Of a stretch of 64,000 nt of DNA, positions 11,521 through 26,236 are shown piece by piece. Within the stretch, counting starts at the first letter, position 1, and the number at the start of each line of letters is the position of its first letter. A program made the position numbers and the translations under genes. Below the pieces are notes generated by a model. The model did not search any database. It was not told where the DNA came from and saw only the letters and a list, made by a program, of their open reading frames with translations. Location of the stretch: NCBI GenBank assembly GCA_050084515.1, contig CM114272.1:3968001-4032000 (forward strand), in the 5' to 3' direction. This DNA comes from Blasia pusilla. Taxonomy: Eukaryota; Marchantiophyta; Marchantiopsida; Blasiales.

Positions 11521-12640
11521 AACTCGCCACCCGCCTGGCTAACTCTCAGTTGACTTTCTAAGGTGGACGTCATCTCGACACATTCGGATCTTTAGTATCA
11601 ACTGGATCTTTAGTATCCGGTATTATGGTCATCTCTATAAATCTATTCCAAAAATAGTAATGGAAATCATAAATTACGGAGCTTGCGTCACACTTACAGG
11701 ATTATTTGAAGGTGACTTGACTCTATATCAGGGCGATGAACTTATCGAGCGACGATGATGAAGCAAGATTTGAAGTCACAAATTGATTTGTTGGACTAGC
11801 GGAGGCCCTTGTTATTTTACCAATGTGTGTGGTAAGAGATCCTAAGTGGAATGGATTATGAAAGGAATGATGGCCCAGAAGAGGAAAAAATATAGGACTT
11901 ATGTGTAGAGCCCGTCGAGAGGTTGAATTCATAAGCTTACGATATGTGGAGGTTCTCTAGACTATGGTTATGATTGTGATCATGTGGTATAGCGCCCTTG
12001 TGGATTGAAGAGAACGGCTGGGGAGGGACAGAGGACGTTGGGAGACTGGGCTCACGCTTGCTCCATAAGTGAGGGAAGAATGTGAGCGCACGATTATTGA
12101 TCTTTTGTAGGTCGACGCGGAAATACAATTATAAGGTTCTTTTTTTTTTCTCCTTCTGAATGCAACACTTGTGTTGTTGTCGATCTAGTCTACGGTGGAG
12201 TTCAATAGGAGTTCATTCTGATGTCAATTGCGACAGGATAGAAAATGCCTCTCGGGGGGTTTTAGATACTATGACTTCTGAGCCTACAGGAAGATTGCTT
12301 GTCAAGGTTTAGGGTAGAGAATGATGTCTTTGCCAGGCTTGATTCAATGTGTATTTGCCGCGCAACGCGCCAAATGCCGTGGCATTGTATTTTGATATTC
12401 ATAAAGGGAATACAAGGAGGTTCTAACATTCCTATTGCTCAAGTCATATAATTGATTTGAAAATCCAATGCTTTTGGCATATGAAGCGCACATCCAACTT
12501 AGTATTATGCCCATCCAGATAGCTCCTTAGAGGTCTCGCAGAGTTCATTTTGGACTCCATTTTCGAGCAGTAAGGCATAGTTTCTCGTTCTCATATCTAG
12601 CACTAGAGGGAAAAGTTCAAGCGATTTGATTTAGAAACTT
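11521..12640. other. Spacer between two satellite domains
   Basis: I see no gene. The minus-strand ORFs at 11723-11932 and 11937-12128 do not resemble known proteins. The right part carries TAGAACT/GAACTGG words that grade into the satellite beginning near 12640. Confidence 0.4.
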
Positions 12641-15270
12641 CAGTTCCTTATGCCCTTGTTTAGGGCTCCCTTATCATTTCAGGAACCAGAACAACAATTC
12701 TGATTGATCCTCCTTCTCATTTTGAGAACTGGATCTTTACTTCCGATGGTGACGCAGTAAGGAAAGAGGCCGGAGATTTGATTTGGGAACTACTATTCTG
12801 AATGCCCCTGTTCGGGCTTAGGGTTAGTGTTAGGAACCAGAACTTGAGTTCCGATTGATCCTCCTTCTCATTTTGAGAACAGGATTTCTAGTTCCGATAG
12901 CAAGGAATCCGATAAGGAGGTCCGCGATCTCATTTTGGAACTATAGTTCCAAAAACAGCCGTTTGGGCTTAGTTGTCCTTTATGGAACCGAAACGTGAGT
13001 TCCGATTCATCCTCCTTCTCATTTTGAGAACTAGAACTAGAGTTCCAATGGTGAGATAGTAAAGAAAAAGGCCGGAGATTTGATCTGGGAGTTCCAAAAG
13101 CCTTGGTCTAGTTAGGGACTCGTGTCTCTTCATCTAGAACCTGAGTTCCAAATTGATCCTCCTTCTCACTTCGATGGTGAGGCAGTAAGGAAAGAGGTCG
13201 ACGACTAGAGTTGGGAACTATAGTTTCGACAACCCTTGTTGAGGTAGGGACTCCTCTCTCTGGAATTGGAACCTAAGTTTCGATTGATCCTCCTCCTCAT
13301 TTCAAGAACTGGAACTAGAGTTCCAATGGTGAGGAAGTAAGGAAAGAGGCTGGCGATTTGATTTGGGAACTACAGTCCTGAAAGCCTTGGTTTAGGTAGG
13401 GACTCATGTCCTTGGAATCGGAACCTGAGTTCTGATTACTCTTCCTTCTAATTTCAAGAATTGGATGTAGAGTTCTTATCGTGAGGAAGCTAGGAAGGAG
13501 GACGGGAAACTCATTTGGGAAATTCAAAGATGGACTCTCGTGTATGGAACCGGAACCTGAGTTCTGATTCATCCTCCTTCTTATTTCAAGAAGTGGATCT
13601 TTAGTTCCGATGGTGTGGAAGTCCGGAAGGAGGCCCGCAATATCAACTTGTGAGGTACAGCTCCGAACGCACCCGTTTGGGCTTAGTTGTCATATTAGGA
13701 ACCTAAGTTCTGATTGATCTTGCTTCTCATTTTGAGAACGGGATCTCTAGTGCCGATAACGAGGATTTGATTTGGGAAGTATAGTTTTGAAAGCCCTTGT
13801 TTAGATAGGGATTCCCACATCTGGAACCGGAACCTGTGTTCCGATTGATCCTGCTTCTCATTTCGAGAAAAAGATCTCTAGTGCTGATATTGAAGAATCT
13901 GATAAGGAGGCCGGAGATTTGATTTGGGAACTAGAATTTTGAAAGCAGCCGTTTGGGCTAAGTTTCTGAGTCTAGAACCAGAATCTGTGTTCAGATTGAT
14001 CCTCCTTCTCATTTCGAGAAACGGAAGTAGAGATCCGATGGTGAGTTAGTAAGGAAAGTGGCGGGTGATTTGATTTGGGAACTGGTGTTTTAGAAAGCCC
14101 TCGTTTAGGTAGGGACTCTCGTATCTAGAACCGGAGGTTGTGTTCTGATTTATCCTGCTTCTCATTTTGAGAAGTGGATCTCTAGTGCCGATAGTGAGGA
14201 ATCCAACAAGGAGGCCGGCGATTTGATTTGGGAACTACAATTCCGAAAGGCCTCGTTTAGGTAGGGACTCCCATCTCTAGAACCTGAACTTGAGTTCCAA
14301 TTGATCCTCCTTCTCATTTCAAGACTGGATCTAGGGTTCTGAAGATGAGGAGGCCGGGAAGGAGAACGGAAATCTCATTTGGGATCTACACTTCCAAAAG
14401 CACCCGTTCGGGCTTAGTCCTCGTGTCTGGAACCAAAACCTGAGTTCCGATTGATCCTCCTTCTCATTTTGAGAACAAGATCTTTAGTTTCGATAGTGAG
14501 GGTTCCGATAAGGAGGCCCCAATCTCATTTGGGAACTACTGTTCCAAAAGCTGCCGTTCGGGCTCAGTTGTCATGTCTGGAACTGGAACCTGAGTCTCGA
14601 TTGATCTTCCTTCTCTTTTTGAGACCAGGATCTATAGTTCCCATTGTGAGGTAGCAGGCATAGAGGCCAGAGATTGGATTTGGGAACTCTAATTCTGAAA
14701 GCACGGGTTTAGGTATTGAGTTATCGTTTGTTTAACTAGATCTATAGTTTCGATTCTTAGGTACTCCCGATCGACCAAAGCCTACTTCTCATTTTGAGAA
14801 CGGGATCCTCCTTCTCATTTCAAGAACATGATCTCAAGTTTCCATAGCGAGGATTCGGATAAGGAGGCCCCCAATCTCATTTGAGAAATATAGTTCCGAA
14901 AGCAATCGTTCGAGCTTAGTTGCCGTGTCTGCAACCGAAACCTGAGTTCCGATTGATCCTCCTTCTCATTTTGAGAACAAAATCCCTAGTTCTGATAGTG
15001 AGGATTCTGATAAGGAGGCCCGCGATCTTATTTGGGAACTATAGTTCAGAAAGCAACCGTTCGGGCTTAGTTGTCGTGTTTGGAACAAGAATCTGAGTTG
15101 CGATTGATCCTCCTTTTCTTTTCAAGAACTGGCTCTATAGTTCCCATTGTGAGGTAGCAGGCATAGAGGCCAGCGATTGGATTTGGGAACTCTAGTTCTA
15201 AAAGCACAGGTTTAGGTATCCGTTCATTTCTGGATTCGAAGCTATAAAATAGAGCATAGATCCACACTTC
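12640..15270 (+). repeat. Diverged satellite, ~130-155-bp unit, about 17 copies
   Basis: The anchor GATTGATCCTCCTTCTCATT recurs near 12700, 12856, 13008, 13150, 13280, 13565, 13710, 13842, 13990, 14148, 14300, 14448, 14597, 14800, 14953 and 15103, giving about 17 head-to-tail units. Each unit carries GGGAACTATAGTTCC (palindromic core GGAACTATAGTTCC), then CCGTT-CGGGCTTAG, then GGAACCTGAGTTCCGATTG, then the anchor. Units are strongly diverged, with many substitutions and small indels, so this is an old satellite. It shares the GGGAACTATAGTTC word with the repeat at 9.9-11.5 kb, which points to a common origin. No transcript or gene is evident. Confidence 0.9.
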
Positions 15271-15720
15271 CAGTGCAATTGAATGTATGGCTTTATTGCA
15301 GGGAAGGAGATGTCATGCAGAGCTGGATTCCTGAGTGCCCTTTGTGAAGGTATTTTGGTCATTCTATCATTTCTAGAAGTGTTGTGTATGTTAGTGTTTA
15401 GGTTTTAGGGTTTGCAACTACACTTCCGATTCACACCCTACATGTAGAGTTACAAAAATGGTTTAGAGAATTGGATTCACTTATCGTTTGTTTAACTAGA
15501 TCTATAGTTCCGATTCTTAGGTACTCCCCATCGATTGAAGCCAGCTTCGGTCGGTCCGGAGTACCTAAGAATTGGAATTTAGCAGGAACTTCGGCTAATT
15601 CGAGTGAGGTTGTCACAGTGCAATTGCGGCGCTGAGGCCTACAACCGCCTTACGACGTTTTAGATCTGAATGCGTTTTGCAGCCGGCTAGTCGTGATTTT
15701 TGAGGAGTTAGGTCATTGGT
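15271..15720. other. Spacer with duplicated segment and hairpin
   Basis: About 65 bp near 15478-15540 (TTATCGTTTGTTTAACTAGA...) repeats a segment near 14724-14790 inside the satellite. It contains ATTCTTAGGTACTCC at 15513-15527, whose exact reverse complement is at 15558-15572, a 15-bp hairpin with a 30-nt loop. No gene is seen. Confidence 0.6.
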
Positions 15721-15960
15721 CTATATTACTAGAAAAAATGGGTGGTTTTTATGACAAGACTTTAAATGACTCACCAAAAGAATGACTCAAATTAGTACTT
15801 AAATGGTTTAGTCATAAAATTTAGGGTGGTACAACTCATTGAGTCATCTCCTTATGACTAAAGAAGTTTTCAATACCCACTAGTCAGGACGAGTTAGACT
15901 TGTTTCACTCGCCTAGTAAAGATGAGTCATAAGCAACGACTCATATGTTTAAATGATTTC
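15721..15960. repeat. Possible CACTA-type subterminal region
   Basis: A TACTAGAAAAAATGGGTGG start (from 15727) is followed by repeated ATGACTC/GAGTCAT words in both orientations (about 15766, 15781, 15840, 15922 and 15938). A CACTAGAAAAA-like end plus short bidirectional subterminal motifs is typical of CACTA transposon termini or derived MITEs. The other end was not found, so this is tentative. Confidence 0.35.
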
Positions 15961-18545
15961 ATGCTCCCATTATGAGTAGGATTATTCAGAGTCCTTGTGT
16001 CATTTTCATGTTAACATGGAGCTATCTTTTCATCCAACCATAAGATGGTGATAAAAGTTAGCACAAGACTTTGCATAAATTCTCTCTGTTATTGGAGCCC
16101 TCGTTGAGGGAGGAGGGTAGAAAAAGAGGTGTCATGATGGGGGAGGATTGTTTCGAGTCCTTGTTGCAATTTCATATTAGTATGGTGTTGACTCTTCTTC
16201 CCACCATTGGATGGTGATGAAAATTGGCGAAGGCTTTTTAATTAAATGCCTCCACAACTTCAATGGTTCAGATTTGTCCCTTAATCGTTGATGCTAATAC
16301 CAAAAATGAAAGTCCTTGTTTAGGGTTAACGATTTTTAATTCAATGTGTGAGTGATCATTTGAAGTTTTTTCTTCTTCTCTAAGTTCTTGGGGTTGGGGT
16401 GGCTATCTAGGAACCGTTTCTTATTTTTTGGACTCCTGGTTGAAGGGGGAGGGTAGAAAAAGAGGTGTCATGCAAGTGGATGATGGCATTTAGTAGAATT
16501 GTTTCAAGTCCTTGTTGCAGTTTCATGTTATTATAGTGTTTACTCTTCTTCCAACCATTGGATGGTGGTGAAACTTGGCACAAGTCTTGCCATTAAATTC
16601 TTCCACACGCTCAATGGTTCAAATCTATCCCTTAAACTTCCATGCTAGTACCAAAAATCAAAGTCCTTATTTAGGGTTTACGATTTTTAATTCAATGTGT
16701 GAATGGTCATTTGAAGTTTTTTCTTCTCCCTTGTGTTCCTAGGGTTGGGGTGGCTATCTAGGAACCGTTTCTTGTTTTTTGGACTCGTGGTTGAGGGGGG
16801 AGGATAGAAAAAGAGGTGTCATGAAGGTGGATAAGGGCATTGAGTAAGATTGTTTCGAGTTGTGGTGCGCATACATATCGCTACACAACATACATCACTG
16901 GTCACATCTATACCACACAACACCGATCTTCCCCACACACGGGTCGATCCACACATGTACAAAAATCAACTCATACATATACATGGAGATCACACAACAA
17001 AAATAAAGAGTAGTAAAAACGGCACACCCGGCCTAAAACTCCACTCCTCAATCTACATCGGCATATCGAGCCTCGTCCACCCTATGCTATCAAGGAATCC
17101 GGACGCTAGCACCCTAGTCCTATCTCACACACATACAAGGGAGGTGCTCCAACGGCCCAACATGAGAAAGATGGCTTAGGAAAGCCATCTTCCTCTCTTA
17201 TATAGGGTTAGTTCCTAAAAATAGCCCTCTCCTTGGTAACCTGCGCGCACGGGTTACCAGGGGCGGGTGACCTGGTCAACAAGTCACCCGGCTGTGAAAG
17301 ACCTCAATATGAAAGTTGTCAGAAACGACGTTCCTGACACAATGGATCTATCCTCAACCTCATCCGACACCATGGGACAAAGTTACAATCAAGATAGTCG
17401 GCTGGCTCCTACGCCCTACCCACGATAGATCTCGGCCTATCGGCTACTCAGATGTGACAGAGTCTTTGTTGCAATTTCATGTTTGTATGGTGTTGACTCT
17501 TCTTTCAAAAATTGGATGGTGATGAAACTTGGAACTTGCCTTCTAATTAAATGCCTCCACAATTTCAACGGTTCAGATCTATCCCGTAGCCCTCTATGCT
17601 AGTACCAAAAATCAAAGTCCTTATTTAGGGATTACAATTTTTAATTCAATGTATGAGTGATCATTTGAAGTTTTTTCTTCTTCCCTGTGTTCTTGGGGTT
17701 GGGGTGGCTTTCTAGGAACCGTTTCTTGTTTTTTGGACTCCTGGTTGAGGGGGGAGGGTAGAAAAAGAGGTGTCATGCAAGTGGATGATGACATTGAGTA
17801 GGATTGTTTCAAGTCCTTGTTGCAATTTCCTGTTTGTATGGTGTTGACTCTTCTTCCAACCATTGGAAGGTGTTGAAACTTGGCATAGGCCTTGAAATTA
17901 AATGCTTCCACAACATCAATGGCTCAGATTTGTCCCTTATGTGTCCATGCTAATAACAAAAATGAAAGTCCTTATTTAGGGTTCACAATTTGTAACTCAA
18001 TGTGTGAGTGGTCATTTGAAGTTTTTTCTTTTGCCTTGTGTTCCTGGGGTTGGGGTTGCTGTGTAGGAAAATTTCCTTGGTTTTTGGAACCCTAGTTGAG
18101 GGGGGAAGGTAGAAAAAGAGGTGTCATGAAGGGGGAAGAGGGCATTGAGTAGGATTGTTTCGAGTTGTTGTTGTAATTTCATGTTATTATGGTGTTGACT
18201 CTTCTTCCAACCATTGGATGGTCTTGAAAGTTGGCACATGCCTTGTTATTTAGTGCCTCCACAATTTCAACGGTTCAGATTTGCCCCTTAGTTTTCCATG
18301 GTAAAACAAAAAATGAAAGTCCTTATTTAGGGTTTATAATTTTTAATTCAATTTGTGAGTGGCCATTTGAATTTTTTCTTTTTCCTTGTGTTTATGCGGT
18401 TGGGATGGTTGTCTAGCAAAAGTTTCTTGTTTTTTGGACCTTTGATAGAGAAGGAGGTTTCAAGAAGAAGAAGGAGGGCATTGCATAGGATTGTTTTGAG
18501 TCCTTGTGGCAGTTTCATGTCATTGAAAAAAAGGAGTTTATTGGA
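15960..18545 (+). repeat. Tandem array of ~350-bp units
   Basis: The word GGTAGAAAAAGAGGTGTCATG (or GGATAGAAAAAG...) recurs near 16110, 16450, 16800, 17755 and 18107. Spacing is about 340-355 bp; the 955-bp gap shrinks to about 351 bp once the inserted solo LTR is removed. Each unit also contains TTGTTTCGAGTCCTTGTTGC, ATTGGATGGTGATGAAA, TTTAGGGTT-ACGATTTTTAA and GGTTGGGGTGGCTATCTAGG. About seven units, the last ones diverged, run to about 18540. The small ORFs on both strands are by-products of the repeat. Confidence 0.9.
16861..17459 (+). mobile_element. Solo LTR (599 bp) inside the 350-bp tandem array
   Basis: It starts TGTGGTGCGCATAC and ends GATGTGACA, flanked by GAGT at 16857-16860 and again at 17460-17463. 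Uninterrupted neighbouring units read TTTCGAGTCCTTGTTGC at this spot, so the empty site is known and the boundaries are exact. A TTATATAG box lies at about 17199-17206, and a GGTAACC-centred inverted repeat follows near 17235-17270. A partial copy of the same LTR is at 59339-59818. The 109-residue ORF over 16850-17179 falls inside the LTR and is not a gene. Confidence 0.9.
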
Positions 18546-20794
<2,249 letters not shown>

Positions 20795-20825
20795 CCAACT
20801 ATGACTTATTGACGTGGGGTAGATA

Positions 20826-20899
20826 CGCGTCTATATCTCTAACCTCTACTTCTCAATGATTGCTCGCTCCAAATTCTAGAACTAAGCTGACGAGAAGCT
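20826..20899 (+). repeat. Direct repeat, left copy (74 bp)
   Basis: This segment (CGCGTCTATATCTCTAACC to GACGAGAAGCT) recurs at 22150-22223 with three visible substitutions. The copies are 1,324 bp apart in the same orientation. The pair may mark a segmental duplication or the flanks of an old insertion; no element ends were identified. Confidence 0.85.
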
Positions 20900-21867
20900 A
20901 TTTGGCTGCGGTGTTTACTACTTGTTGAAATTATGGAATTTCCCAACTGACCCGGAAAATGTCCGACTGAATGCTGAAAGTTGACGAGCAATAAGTCTAT
21001 GATTATTGTAACGAAGGACATAATTGCCCCTGAATATTTGTAAAAGGCAGGTAGAAATCATCCCAACAACATAGTACAAAGGCGTCTGACTAAGTCAAGT
21101 CATCTTCGGAACCATGGTAAACCACATCCCACAGGGGCCATTAATATTACACGATGGAGAAATTCCGAACATGATGCCATCTTTATTCTCATATGCGGAC
21201 CCATTTCTAGACTGAAGGAGTGAGATAATTGGCTGAGTGCATTGAAACAAAGTGGCTCTCTGCTGATATGTTGCCATATTCACAGTACTGGTACATCCAC
21301 ATTCCTGTGGCCATGGTGCTTATCAGCAATTTGCCCGAACACGGGGAAAGAGGCCTTTGACAAGTAAAAGTTTAGCACCTAAGTTAGCTTGATGTAGGCT
21401 TATAACAAGAGAAATATTCCCTCGCTAGTTGAGCACATCGCAAGTGTATATTGAATTGAGTAGTTCTCTTCTCTGTCGCCTAAAAGAAAGAATGGTATGC
21501 ATTAGACTGCCAACATTGAGGAGAGTTCTTGGTATTGCACTGCACCAGCTCCTCCTCTTGACGAGATTGCTTGTTATTGAGGGCTTAAATAATGCAGGAT
21601 GCACATAGAAGCAAGCGAAACACACACTTGACTTGGCTTCACATGAGTAGTAGGAATATCAAACGCAACTGCAAACAGCCAGAAAATTCACTTGAAAAAA
21701 TAGCAAGTGTGATACTTTTACACTTGATTATAGGAGAATCTTACCCCTCTGCAGAAAGATTGAGCTGGAAGAATTCTGAAGTACTCAGAAGGATGAGTAC
21801 CTTCCCTGATAGAAGACATCATCTTATGGTGTTGGTTACCTGCAAGCACCAGAGTGCCTCATTTGGC

Positions 21868-21985
21868 CGCTAATTTTTTAGTATCAGGACTGGGTTTAGG
21901 AAGTTCTTGTTTTCTGGACAATGCCTTTTCCATCGCCTCCATATATGTCCACTTCTTCTCTGCAGCCACACCTAACCGCATCTCC
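21868..21985 (-). pseudogene. Short charged reading frame, unrecognised
   Basis: The minus strand reads MRLGVAAEKKWTYMEAMEKA continuing to LPKPSPDTKKLAAK and a stop. It is short but protein-like: a basic and acidic helix followed by a Pro/Lys tail. It could be the last exon of a decayed gene or transposon accessory protein. No upstream exon was established. The rest of 20.9-22.6 kb shows nothing recognisable. Confidence 0.3.
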
Positions 21986-22149
21986 TCAACAACAATCTAC
22001 AGAGAACCTTACGGTAAGCTTGTGCATCATATTGGTTTCCCTAAAAGTACATACTTGCGTTTGCTACATTACATAGTCATAAAGGAGATGCTAGGAATTA
22101 CTTTAAATTGCATGGAGACATATTGAGACCAGATGTTGACTCTTGAATG

Positions 22150-22223
22150 CGCGTCTGTATCTCTAACCTCTACTTCTCAATGATTGCTCACTCCAAATTC
22201 TAGAACTAAGTTGACGAGAAGCT
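22150..22223 (+). repeat. Direct repeat, right copy (74 bp)
   Basis: Partner of the copy at 20826-20899, about 96 percent identical by eye. It lies about 0.5 kb upstream of the CACTA transposase. Confidence 0.85.
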
Positions 22224-22749
22224 TCAGCTTTCTGATGTGTTCCTCACTCTTCTTGCGTTTCTTTTCCTATTGACTGACTGATTTTCCTACTGACTGATCG
22301 TTGATTTGATGTGAGTGTAAGGTTAAATACTATGGTCACTCACAACAGATTAGCTTTATAGTTTGTTTGTCTAGATCTTTGCTGGAAACATTTATTAGAC
22401 CACGGCCATGATGAAGTGTACATATCAAAGGATTGAGTCATTATCTAAAGTTGGGTGTGTTACATTTGTCATTCAGGAATGTCGTTGGAAGCATTGGATC
22501 GCACCGGTGAGGATTGTTAGTGATGATTGAGATCTCCATCAAGATAAGGACTAGGTTAGGTATATGTGCCTTATCATACTTGTCTTGACTTCACGTGGGT
22601 ATGCATTCAGATGATAGCTCGTCCAGCCGTGGTTTATGGAATTTGTTATTGAGGCAAGATGCCTTGGTTTTGGATGTGTTTGGAATGTTTCAGTTCACAG
22701 TTTACAGGAATTCACTTCCAATCCGCTTAGAATGGATTTGAACCACCCA

Positions 22750-25700
22750 GTTAGAGTAAAGGCACACGATTCCAAGTTGTGGCAACGGGAACGCACCGAG
22801 CTAGTGTATTGGGTTGTAAAAGATTGCGGTGTCCGGGCAATGACTGTAAGGGTGGGTCTACGTTGTCCATCGGCAATGTGGAAGCACATTTGAGAAAAAA
22901 TGGACGCTCGGCGCTTTGTCGAGTGCCAAAATCTAGGGATGGATGGGACTTTTCAGATGAGGAGTGGCTTATGCATGATCTTGCTGAAAAAAGAAGCCAA
23001 GAGGATAAGACTATGGAGTCAACCCCCACCTTCCATGTGGATGGAAGGGAGAGATATTCCATGGCAGATATAGACGAGCACATTGACGTTCATAAAATGC
23101 TCAATGATGTTTTCCAGAAATATGACCATATACACGAGGATGAAACTGAAGAGACATCTCTCCCATCTGATGAATTACCAGAGCGGGAATATCAAACAAA
23201 GAACCACTATTCAATCATGGAGATGAATATGAGGAGCTTGCAAACCCTTGTTCCCTACAGCAAAAACATATGTTTTGGCTTTTGTCATGTTACTATTCAA
23301 CATTCAAACCATCCATGGCGTCCCAAATATAGCTATTGACAAATTTTTGAAACTCCTTTGTAAGTTGGTCCTACCAACAGGGAACTTGGCACCACCGAGT
23401 TATTATGTAGCAAAAAAACTCATTGGTAAACTAGGCTTAGGTTACAACAGTATCCATGCAGGCTACCTTATTAATGTTCAAGGCTACCTTACTATGGACC
23501 ATGAATGATTACCCGGCATACAAAACTATAGTTGGGCAGAGCCATGGTGGAAAACTAGGATGTACTATATGCGGGCCTCGAGTGGATTCTGATTTTTCAA
23601 AGTCTTGTGGCAAGCCCATATACGGTTGTCATTGTCTATATCTCCCATTGAGCCATCCATGGAGGACCCGTAGGTATGGATCTCATTTCAACGAGAGTGC
23701 AGAACTTAGACCACGCGTGCCTAGACTACTTTCCAGAGAGATTACTGGATGGGCAAATGAAAAACATACATATGATGAGAGTGGGGGTCGAGAAGACAGC
23801 CCTACTGATCCCTACAAGAGAACTGGGGTGAAAAGGCTGAGTATACTATATTCGTTGCCTTATTGGCCAGTATCCTACTTCCTCTCTATATTATCTATTC
23901 TTTATGTTATGAAATAGTGGCTATAGAGGAGGATAGCTTTTGTTTGATTTGATTTTGGATATTAGCTATCATGTTCAAGTTGTGAGATGTCCATGCTTCC
24001 TTGATGATACAATCAGAATTTGCTTATACGTCATACGTTAGATGTCATGCAGGTTGAGAAGAATATCACTGAGAATCTAGTCAAGACCTTATTTGGAGTG
24101 AAAGATACTGTGAAAGTAAGGAGAGATTTGGAGGCCCGTGGGATTCGATTTCATTTGTGATTGCAACCCCATCCTAGTAAACCCCAAGTTTTGCTTAAAC
24201 CAGTTTTCGATTATTGTCTATCTCCCCATGACTTGAACACTTTCCTTTCAAGGATTCAAAACTTGAAGGTGCCATCTGGATATTGTGGAGAACTCTCCAA
24301 GCATGTGGTTAATAAAAAATTGGGCAATATGAAATCACATGATTACCATGTCTTCATTCAGCATGTCCTTCCTTATTGTATCCGTGGTCTTCTGAAGGAC
24401 CATGTGAGAATGGTGGTTATTAGATTATCCGGCATTTTCAGAATGGTGTGTACAAGGTATATGATCTAGTTTTATTTGACAAACTCTTGGAAGAGACTGC
24501 CATAACTCTTTTTCTATTTGAAATGCATTTCCCTCCATCTTTCTTCGACGTGATGACACATTTGTTGATTCATGTCGTAGAAGAATTGGACATGTGTGGG
24601 CCAGTAGCATGTCGATGGATGTATCCAATGGAGCGATATATGGGGTACATGAAGAAATATGTATGGTCTAAAGCTAGGCCAGAGGGGTGTATGGCAGAAG
24701 GGTATGTCAAGGACGAGGCATTAGGGTTTGTGACTGAGTATATGAAAAGGTTTGAAGACGTGCGGACGTGAGTGTGGGATGATGGGGAGGAAGAGGGGGT
24801 CGTTGGTGAGGAGCTAGAAGGTGCGGGCACTCCAGTTCGACTTTCGCGAGAAATGATCAACTTAGCACATCATTATGTGTTGCATAATACATTGGTCATG
24901 GTTGATTGGCAAAGGTAAAACTCTCCAATATATGCTTTTCAAGGTTATAGTTATGTTAATTACGGTTCGGACTCTCAAAGTGTATATTATTTTGGTATTG
25001 ACATATTAAATACAAAAGAATTTACTAATACCATTAACATTGTTATTGAACAAGAAATATCAGTCATGTTCGAGAGACATTCCTTTTGAAAAGTGGATTC
25101 GCCTTGCCATTACACATGATGCAATTGACAACTCAAAAGATCTTGATGCTCACCTACTATTGTTAGCTATACCTCCTAATAGTAGGGCATTGTCATTCAA
25201 GAGTATGAAAGCCTACGGAAACCACTTCAGGGTAGAAGGGCCAAGTGGTGCGACACCCTTCTCCACTTATGATAGTGGAATAGGTGCAATATTTGTTGAT
25301 GAAAAAAGTTCCAACCAGAATTTTTTATACTCATATATTGGGGTGCTGGTTGATATTCTCTTACTTGATTATGGGGTTGTAGAACAACCCATAATACTAA
25401 TGCGAGGGTGGTGGGTTAAAGCAGATTGGGATTCGAGAGTAGGATCCATGAAATTAGATAAGGAGGGTTTTCTGTTGGCCAACTTGAGGTCATGCGAGCC
25501 ATTAGATCACCAGCCATTTGTTTTCCCATCACAAGTGCAACAAGTGTTTTATGGAGATGCCGATGAGGGTGGAGGATGGAAAGTGGTAATGAGGAAGGAA
25601 GCTAGAGCTCGGAGAGTTTATTTTGATGACTTAGAGTCACTAGATGGAGCTTGTAATGCTTTGCCCACCTTCCATGCCACATGCATGGAACCAAGGAATC

Positions 25701-26236
25701 TACCAGATGTAAGTACTTTAGGAGCTAGGGTCCTAAGTGATGCAGAAATGGAAACTCCTAGGGTGGATGTGCAACATGTGCCAATAATCCATGTATGCGA
25801 TATGATAGAAGATGTTGATTCAGACTCTAATAACTCAGTATCAGATTAGATTAATTCATAATTATTTCTTTGGTACTCATCATTGTGTTTTTTTTGGTAT
25901 GATTCAAATAATTGACTTTTGTTAAGAGGATGTAAGTGAATTCTGGTGTTGTTGGGCATAATGGAATGAAACTCTACGGCAACAAGTAGAACTCTCGAAT
26001 TTCCGTCAAGTTAGGTGTTATTCTTGCTAACTTGTCGTCTACAGAGGGAGGGAGGCGCTTGGAACGGTGTACCTGATATGACTAAAGAGAACGTGGAATC
26101 CAATCAGAGTTCATCTTGGGATGGTATAGATAATGTTCAGCAAAGTCCTAATCCATACGAAGAAGAAAGGAATCGTAGAGTGAGAGAGAGAAAGGCCAAA
26201 GAGGCGGAGTTGTTTGGTGGATTGAAGGATTGGTAA
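22750..26236 (+). pseudogene. CACTA (En/Spm) transposase, TNP2-like, degenerate
   Basis: Four family blocks appear in order. The N-terminal transposase-associated region (22850-23250) holds CPGNDCK then a His and EEWLMHD. The transposase_21 core is at 23300-23900, with PTGNLAPPSYYVAKKLIGKL, LLWTMNDYPAYKTIVGQSHG and a Cys pair CTICGP. DUF4218 is at 24050-24770, with DVMQVEKNITENLVKTLFG, SHDYHVFIQHVLPYCIRGLL and FPPSFFDVMTHLLIHVVEEL. DUF4216 is at 25040-25849, with SYIGVLVDILLLDYGVVEQP and PFVFPSQVQQVFYG. The frame changes several times, and sequence is missing near 23460 between IHAG and the LLWTMND block. TGA codons at 24158-24160 and 24769-24771 fit CGA to TGA. It cannot encode active transposase. 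CACTA transposases cut and paste their own element. Confidence 0.9.

Noticed and set aside
16850-17179. 109-residue plus-strand ORF rich in His and Thr
   Set aside because: Lies wholly within the solo LTR.
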